In this document: positions 56,973 through 64,000 of the stretch, piece by piece | Position numbering within the stretch: the first letter of the stretch is position 1 | Layout of the letters: each line of letters begins with the position of its first letter | Origin: Raphanus sativus | Taxonomy: Eukaryota; Streptophyta; Magnoliopsida; Brassicales; Brassicaceae | Assembly: GCF_000801105.2 (NCBI RefSeq) | Contig: NC_079513.1 | Span: 24,706,273 to 24,770,272 of the forward strand | Direction: 5' to 3' | DNA length: 64,000 nt | The notes under the pieces: generated by a model | The model's database searches: none | The model's input: only the letters and a program-made list of their open reading frames with translations | Told to the model about the DNA's origin: nothing | Position numbers and translations under genes: made by a program

Positions 56973-59900
56973 CTAGTGAGCCAAGTCTTCACTTCCTACA
57001 CCCACACTGGATTTGTCAACGACTAGGCGTACATTGTATTGTTCGTACACTCGTCCTCTATTCTCTGCCCACCACTCTTCTGCTTGTTTCTCGCTAAACC
57101 TCTTACGGCTGCCATCACCAGATCATCCTCACGTTATGTTCATTTCATCCCCAACTCAAAAGAAAAAGAAAGAAAAGAACTGTACCTGAAACGGACGCGT
57201 TTGAGATCTCTCGCCCCTCCCGGCAAGGCCGTGAGAGTGATGTACACACCAGGTTCATCTTGTTCAACCCACTCATTTTCACTACGAGCTTCACTTTCTT
57301 TTGCTCGTGTGCTGATTCTATTTATCGACTCAGCAGCATGGTTCGCTTGCTGTCGAAAACTTGCGCCGTCGAAAACAGGCGTGCTGGTCCCGTTAGCAAA
57401 CATTGGGATGGTGTTTACGCCATCAGGATCACTTCCTCGACTGTTTGGACGGTTTAAGGTGTTAGACGAAGGGGCGGCAACGTAATCAGGACTGGAACCA
57501 AACGAGTTATGAGAAGGAGACTTGATTGTCCGGGCTGATCCAACAGGTAATCTTTCAGCCATGTCTTTCAACTGCATGGTTACACATTGTAACAATCAAT
57601 AAGTTGCATACAGCATTTTTCATTCAATTAAAAAGCACAGAGGAAATAGTTTACCTGAGCGGTAAGTGATTTAATCACATCTTTAGCTGCCTTGCATCTC
57701 GCTGTTTCTTCGCTAGCTATTGCCAGTGCCTCCTTTAGCTGTTTGGTTGTTCTTTCTAGTTCAACTTGTTGAAGTTGTGCCTTCCGTGTAAGATTTTCAA
57801 CCTGTGATAATCGTTTACTAGTGAATTAGTAAAGGCAACTGCAACGAATAAGAGATAAATGGTTCGATGTTGCAGCAGATCTATATTCCTTGATTGAGTG
57901 AAATCAGAATATAATATAGAAACAAAACAGGATAATCTAAAACAAAATAGCATGAGCTCACAAACTATGATTTCCTGCTACGTGTAATGCGTGGACAATT
58001 ACGGTATGAGGAACCAGAATTAGAGGGTGGAGAAAGCAGCTTACTTGTGATCTTAGCATAAGCACCTCCTGGCTTACGTTATCATTGGCTCTCTTGGCAT
58101 CCTCCACGACAATTCTCGGTGTAATGAGCCCTGAAAGAGTGGGAGTTGGCGTGGTTGAGCGAGGTGGGCTTGGACGTCTTGATATTGGTGAAGTTGCACG
58201 AGACGCAATTCGGGAGCCTGGAACAGACGCTGAAAAGAATTTCTTTGATACTCCAAAAGTTGGATTAAAAGACTTGGTTATGTTTAGTGAACCCCGGTGA
58301 GAGCCTGGTACTGGTGAGACACGGCTACTATTAAACTCGTACTTCTTACTCTTCTTGGATCGGCTGTCCGCTTGCCTTATGGGCTCCAACAATGAGAATC
58401 TAGTTAACTGTCCGTCGGATCTAGAATCCAACTTCTCATCTCTGTCAACTGCATCTGATCCCTGGTTGACACTTTCTCTTCGACTCAAAGAAGAATGAGA
58501 TGATGCATCAGTTTCCATGGCCTTTTTCAATTTGCTAAAACACTTGTCACACACTCGATATGGTTTGTTCTGGTTTGGTGCCATACACGCCTTCAGGGAC
58601 TTTTTACTACTGCAAGAGTGGCAGAACACAAGTCCACAGTTATAGCAGTTATGCCGCTTTCTCCTTAAATTGAAAGGCTGACGGCAACCTGAACACATGG
58701 ACTGGTCCATCCCTGATGCCCACTTGTGCAGGCAGACAGCTGCGGTAAAGTTGGAACCACATGCAATACTTTTCACCTGTTTATCCCTAAGCGACTCAAC
58801 CAATGTTGGTGAATTTCTATCATCTGCATCCCCATGGCCTAGTCTGCCATTTGATCCTTTTCCCCAAGTGTAAACCTCAGTCTTTGCAGTTAAAACTGCA
58901 ACATGAAAAGCACCGCAAGCAATTTCCTCGACAAAACCCTTGTGAAGTTTACCTTCAACACGAGCTGGTACCTTTCCATCAGCATGTGGGTTTCCAAGCT
59001 GACCATAAACAGGACTACCCATAGTATAGACCTGGCCCGATGTTGTTAGTGCAACTGTTAGGCTATGTCCACACGCCACTTGACAAAAATTAGGTTCTAC
59101 AAGAGCTGCAACACAGGTAGGCACAAGTTTTGGTTCTTTGTCACCGTGCCCAAGACGACCCTTGTCACCATCACCCCATGTAAAGAGCTTTCCGGAGGAG
59201 CAGTTACTAGAACTCGAGCTTCCAACCATGACTTCTACAACTGCGGCTGTGTGCCATACACCGCAGGCTGCACGGACAGTGCGAAGACCTTTCAAAGAGT
59301 CTACCTCTCTGGGTATGAAAACACTTTTCTTGTCTCCATGGCCCAAAACACCAAAGGTCCCATCACCAAAAGTGAACAACTGCCCAGCAGAAGTCACAAC
59401 AGCTGTGTGGTAAGGTCCACAAGCGATGGATGATACATGTAACCCTTCCATAAGAAAGTTCACTCTTTTCGGGATCCAGTGACTGACTTCATTTCCATGT
59501 CCCAGAATACCAAAATCTCCTTTACCCCAGGTATACAAATCCCCCGATAGAGAAACTGCACAGCTATGGTATTCGCCACATGCTACAAGCTCAATATTTG
59601 TGGTACTGAGTGCATCAATAAGCTTTGGATGTTGAACATTAGAATCTACACCATGGCCAAGCCTACCCTCGGATTCCTCTCCCCAAGAAAAAGTTTCTCC
59701 TTGCTTTGTAACAAGAACACCATGCTGTCCACCACAAGCAATATTCTGGACATCAAGTACTACAGTAGATTCTAAAGCTTTTGGCACAAAGGAATCCATT
59801 TTGATCTCAAGCGAACTTCCAACTCTATGGCTTCCACCACCCAAAACACCTTCACCTATTCCTTCTCCCCAAATAAAAACGTCTCCCAACGCATCTCCAT

Positions 59901-61965
59901 CATCATGACCAGAACCATGGCTCGAAGAACTAATAGCACTTGACAGACTAACTCTAAAAGCATCCATACTCATACCTTTCATATGACCATGTATGGAATC
60001 AGAGGCTCCAGATGACAAAGAGTGAACTGAAATAGCTGCTGGATCTGAGGGAAAAAAACCTTTTGGAGGAAGTGCATACAACGACATGTCTGAAAATGCC
60101 TTATCAATGCCATTCTTAGGCGGGCTCTCATATGGACTGTGAATACGATGGTGACTAGAGCCATCCTGACAGGTAGCCAAAGATTACCTCAGTCACGACA
60201 TGCACAAACTGACATGGAATAAAAAATGAAATGGAATATCTCATTCGAATACCTTCTGGAAACTTTCATTGCTGCTAAATGGAGAATGTAAAGGGGAGCT
60301 TCTCCGGGTATATGTCCTTGGACTGGTAGCTTCGGATGGAGTTCCATCACTTCTTGATTCGGTTCTCCATCTCCGTTGATGACAACGAGAGACTAAGGCT
60401 TTTAAACCACTAAACCACACTTCAGCCTCATCTTTATCCTTGCATATCTATGAAGTAAAATTTTAACACCTACTTAATGAACTTTCAATAACAAACAGAT
60501 ATTTATGATAGAATATTAACAATTCATAGAGGAACCTAGAAAAATAATATACTATAAGAAAAACCTCACCACATCCAGCGACCTCTCGTCGTATATTAGC
60601 GAGAACGATTGATATTCTTTCTCGGGACGTGGATATCTCTGAAAAATAGGCTGAAAGAGAAACACAATTGCAAGGCTTATCAGAAAAACACACTAGATAT
60701 GCAAGGTCCAAATATGCAACATACGACTACGGAAATTGGCTCATACAAGTGATGCATGAAAGATGCAAGGTCAAATCAAGACAGACCTGCATTGGTAAAG
60801 TAAAATGAAAAAAGAAAACAATGAACCCAATAAGTGTAGCAAAATATTCATTTAAGTTTATGTTGAAGAAACGACACTAATAAAAGAGCCTTGAGCATAA
60901 CATGCAACACTTGGGACAATCATAAACAACAATTCAGATCACATTAGGAGGACAATTCGCCTTTCAAAAATGTCAGTAGAACTCAGAGACAACCAGAAGA
61001 AGATACTCCTACTAGGCAGAAATGGAGATCCAACCGAATAAACGCAATGAAATAACTAGAACTAATCTCACAAAACTTATTCGGATCATTTTATTGCTAG
61101 TTTAAGGAAGATTTAATTGACATTGTCCAGGGATGCCAAAACTTACAGTGCGCTGGCCAGATATGATCCGAGAAACATGGCTCAGCTTCAAATGCTTCTC
61201 TTCGTTCCCCGAGAACCATATCAAAACAGATTCATCCTGAAAATTACAAGTCAAACTATTTATTTAGACACAGAACAACAAAATCCACACACACAACAAG
61301 CATCAGAGATGCAATATAACTAAAGCAAAAGAACTACATAAGCTCATAAACGATAATCAGATGAAAAAAAGAGAACGGAAAGTTAGTAGCCGAAAATTCT
61401 TACATAGAATTAAAAAGGGAACAAAGTCAAGACGACTTACATTAGAAAGGCGAAAAGGGCAGAACTTAGGCTTTCCCCTTCTTCCATACTTGAGCAAATA
61501 AGCTCCCTTTTTCAGAGCAGTGACAGCCTGAGCCAAATCGTCAAAAAAAGGACCATTAATAAATTAAGGTGGAATATACTGGAAATGGTTGATTTCAGCT
61601 TAGAGACAGTTACATATTAAACATTAACAAAGAGAAAGACTGCTAAGAAGCCATGAAATAGACCTCTTTGACTCAAACTTGGAGACTCCAAAAGTGGACT
61701 TAAGAGTCTTAAGTATTTAGCTAAAGCGCGTCACTAAACCCTAGAATTCGAATGTCTATAACTTTGGCAATTCCACATAAGACCTCACAAAATTCACTAC
61801 AACTTTGAAAACCTAATTATAGTAGCAATGGAATCTATAAAAACAAAAGGAAGACCTAGATTGACTTATAATAAGCAACATTCGCTAATGGTGAACCTGC
61901 TCAATATCCCTCGCGACTGGACCGGCTCTGCTAAGATCCGACGTCATTCGTGCGTTCCTCGACAT
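56973..61965 (-). CDS. PRAF protein: PH, RCC1 repeats, FYVE zinc finger, BRX
   Basis: Nine exons (61897-61965, 61441-61527, 61147-61236, 60570-60650, 60253-60447, 58045-60165, 57655-57801, 57186-57571, 56973-57108) give 3312 bases and 1103 residues. Domains: PH at about 20-150 ([20 protein letters not shown] through [12 protein letters not shown]); RCC1 repeats at about 265-650 with many ACG..H and WG.G motifs ([36 protein letters not shown]); FYVE-type finger at about 655-725 ([20 protein letters not shown]) with four Cys pairs and an Asn in the usual R(R/K)HHCR core; coiled coil near 880-930; BRX at the C-terminus. PRAF proteins bind phosphoinositides and act as nucleotide-exchange factors for Rab or Rop GTPases at the plasma membrane. 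Closest Arabidopsis genes are At5g19420 and At5g12350 (recalled). Confidence 0.95.
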
Positions 61966-62698
61966 AAACCAAAATCAATCCTCTCAGAAGCAAACCCCAC
62001 CCCCCTCCCCTTAAAGTCTAGAAAATCACACTGCTCGAGCTGAAATGTGATGATGAATCGAGAGATGTCGTCGTGAAATCGCGATAACCTCTCCGCATAG
62101 CTAGGAATCGACGATCTAGAATTGGATTCCAAGGAGAAGCAGCTTCTGGTTCACACAGATTCGAAAATAATCGATCCGGAACAGTGGCGCCGCTCGAATC
62201 AGAAGATAAGATAAAGCGAGTGTGTGTGTGTGGTGATGAATGAACTCTTTGGGGGGCAAAACGTGTGAGCAGAGAAGAGAATCTAGAGACATGCCATCAT
62301 TGATCCCAGTTTATAGCGAGAGAGAGCCAGAGAGAGAGAGAGAGACCAAAAGGCAGACTCTGACTAGAGAAAGATTACTTTATTTTTCTGCTTTACCATC
62401 ATCGTTAATTACGGGTTCGGTTCGGTTCGATCGAATTCGGTTTAAAATTTAATGGTTATTAAACCTTCTGGATGAGCGAGAGGGACTTCGCTTGCTTTGT
62501 TTTTTATTTTCTTTGGGGGGTATCGGAATCGGAATCGGAATCATTCTCGCCGCATCTCCGTTTCTCTATTCGGATCTCTGACCCACCACCCCCACTCCCC
62601 ACCTTCCCTCTCAGATAAGAGGCTTCTTCTTCTTCACCAATAGATTCAGGGAAAAGGTCTTTCTTTTACTACCCAATCTCTTATTTATTTTCACCGCC
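61966..62698. promoter_or_regulatory. Bidirectional promoter between the PRAF and RING genes
   Basis: The two genes are divergent with 733 bases between ATGs. The centre is CT-rich with a (GA)n tract near 62330, a microsatellite (GTGTG) near 62220 and repeated GGTTCGGTTCGGTTC near 62414. In Arabidopsis the same head-to-head pair occurs at two loci (recalled), so the shared control region is probably old. Confidence 0.55.
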
Positions 62699-64000
62699 AT
62701 GAGTTCTGTTACCGCGATCGTGGATGAGCAGCAAGTGGTCGAAGCTATTCAGGATTTGACTCTTCAAGCTCAGGTTTTTGTTGTTACCCTAATCTTCGCG
62801 TTTCCAGATCATACTTGTATTTGCTTTGTAGCTCTTTGTTTCGGAGTTTGAGCTGATTCCATCTGTCTTCACCACTCGAAGTATCATCAACTGATGGTTC
62901 TTTGCTTTCATTGTTGAAATGTATACCTTTGGTTTTGTGCGTTGTGTGTGTGTTTAATTTCGAATTGGGCGATTAGGGTTTGCTAAAGTTTGCAGCTTTA
63001 GTTATTTAATTTTAATTAGTGGGGAGTGCAAAGATACTGAATTTGCTAGTGTTATCCATCTGAAGTCTTATCTGAACCTTGTTCAGGGCGAAGAGAAGAT
63101 CCAGGAAGAGATCCACGAGCTCAATTTCGGAAACCATGGCGGCTGTTGTGCGATATGCTTGAGTGAAATTCCTCTTCAAGAGACTGCCATGGTTAAAGGC
63201 TGTGAACATACTTACTGGTATATAATTCTGCAAGTCTTATCTTGGTTTTCTTTGAGATGATTACATCTGGTTGGGTTTTCATTTATGTTTTTACTAGTTA
63301 AAGTGTGTTACTCTGTAGTATGAACATATTGATCCTTCAGGTTTCTTTGGTTGCTCTTGATCACTATTTTTATGTTTTGTGTTTAGGAACTGACTTTCCT
63401 CTTTAGTTTTCTTTAAAATGATTTAATTTCATTTCAATTTTTATTCAGTGTGACATGCATACTTCGTTGGGCGAGTTGCAAAGAGAGTCCTACATGCCCG
63501 CAATGTAAGCATCCATTTGATTTTCTCAGTGTCCACCGGACTCTTGATGGCAGGTGATTTGTTATTTACATGTCGTGAATTACCCATATAGTGTGGAATT
63601 TTCTGTCCCTTGAACTAAATTCTCTGTTTTGTAATTCTATGCAGCATTGAAGATTTTTTGTTTGAGGAGAGTGTGTGCCTTCTCCTGAGAGCCTCCTGGT
63701 TTATACCGTTGGATGTGATGGTGGAACAGGCGTCACACAGCTATGGCTACCATGATGATTTCGACACTCCCTGTGACTACGAGGATGAAGATGATGACCT
63801 TGACGAGTTTTATCTGCACGGGTCAGGTCTTCGCATAGGAAACCGGAGATGGGGTGACAATGGTTTTGTCAGATCCGGGCGTCAAGAAGCTAGGCCAGTC
63901 AAGAAACACAGCTGTTCTGGTTCTAGTTCCAGTTCCAGTTCGGGCTCATCTTCATGTGAGCCTAAGGATAAGCAGGTGAAGACTACCAACACAACGGGAA
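62699..64000 (+). CDS. RING-type E3 ubiquitin ligase, truncated by the window end
   Basis: Exons 62699-62773, 63087-63217, 63449-63553 and from 63645 to the window end, all in phase. The C3HC4 RING is complete within residues about 42-100: CCAICLSEIPLQETAMVKGC, EHTYCVTCILRW, TCPQCKHPF. It is followed by a conserved part (VHRTLDGSIEDFLFEESVCL, LLRASWF), an acidic Asp/Glu run, and a Ser-run. RING proteins transfer ubiquitin from an E2; the substrate is unknown. Counterparts At5g19430 and At5g12310 (recalled). The last exon may use a donor at 63976 (AGCAG|GTGAAG) or continue; the 3' end is outside. Confidence 0.88.

Noticed and set aside
57039..57485. 148-residue open frame on the plus strand
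   Set aside because: It is antisense to the BRX-coding exons of the PRAF gene.

Overview
The window is nuclear DNA of a crucifer (Brassicaceae), most likely Brassica/Raphanus or a close relative. Genes have short GT-AG introns, AT-rich spacers and decayed transposons. The gene order follows two segments of Arabidopsis thaliana chromosome 5. Arabidopsis locus names used here are recalled from memory and unchecked.

Layout. 1-7.8 kb: a split gene (minus strand) for a divergent eRF3-type GTPase with a frameshift, an RNase H-like retroelement scrap, then AT-rich repeats with Helitron-like motifs. 7.8-22.5 kb: a graveyard matching the At5g11770 to At5g11690 stretch. It holds a broken complex I PSST gene, a broken OTU protease lacking its catalytic Cys, an AGP15-like peptide with a shifted C-terminus, an intact F-box/kelch gene, a broken large glycine-rich membrane protein gene, and a TIM17 scrap. 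22.7-27 kb: an intact F-box gene and an IST1-like pseudogene split by a small hAT-type element with matching ends.

27.2-64 kb: a mostly healthy stretch matching At5g19140 to At5g19430. It contains AILP1, NAD(P)HX dehydratase, two tandem small His-rich membrane proteins, ECR1 (the catalytic half of the NEDD8/RUB E1), a small conserved protein gene, a repeat and transposon desert (40-44 kb), a basic protein with a mitotic promoter motif, ARIA remnants, an unknown Ser-rich protein, RBP45D, a PpiC-rhodanese plastid protein, a PH-RCC1-FYVE-BRX (PRAF) protein, and a RING protein cut by the window end. The PRAF and RING genes are head to head.

Exon models for AILP1, NAXD, ECR1, RBP45D, the PpiC-rhodanese and PRAF were assembled by hand and close in frame, so the indels elsewhere look like real decay rather than poor sequence. 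The genes do not form one pathway; the window is a post-polyploid syntenic segment undergoing gene loss. The best leads are the ECR1 promoter duplication with its His-rich neighbours, the hAT-type element carrying an RNase H fold, the eRF3 paralogue with altered GTPase motifs, a GC-AG intron in ECR1, and a perfect MSA motif before an unknown gene.
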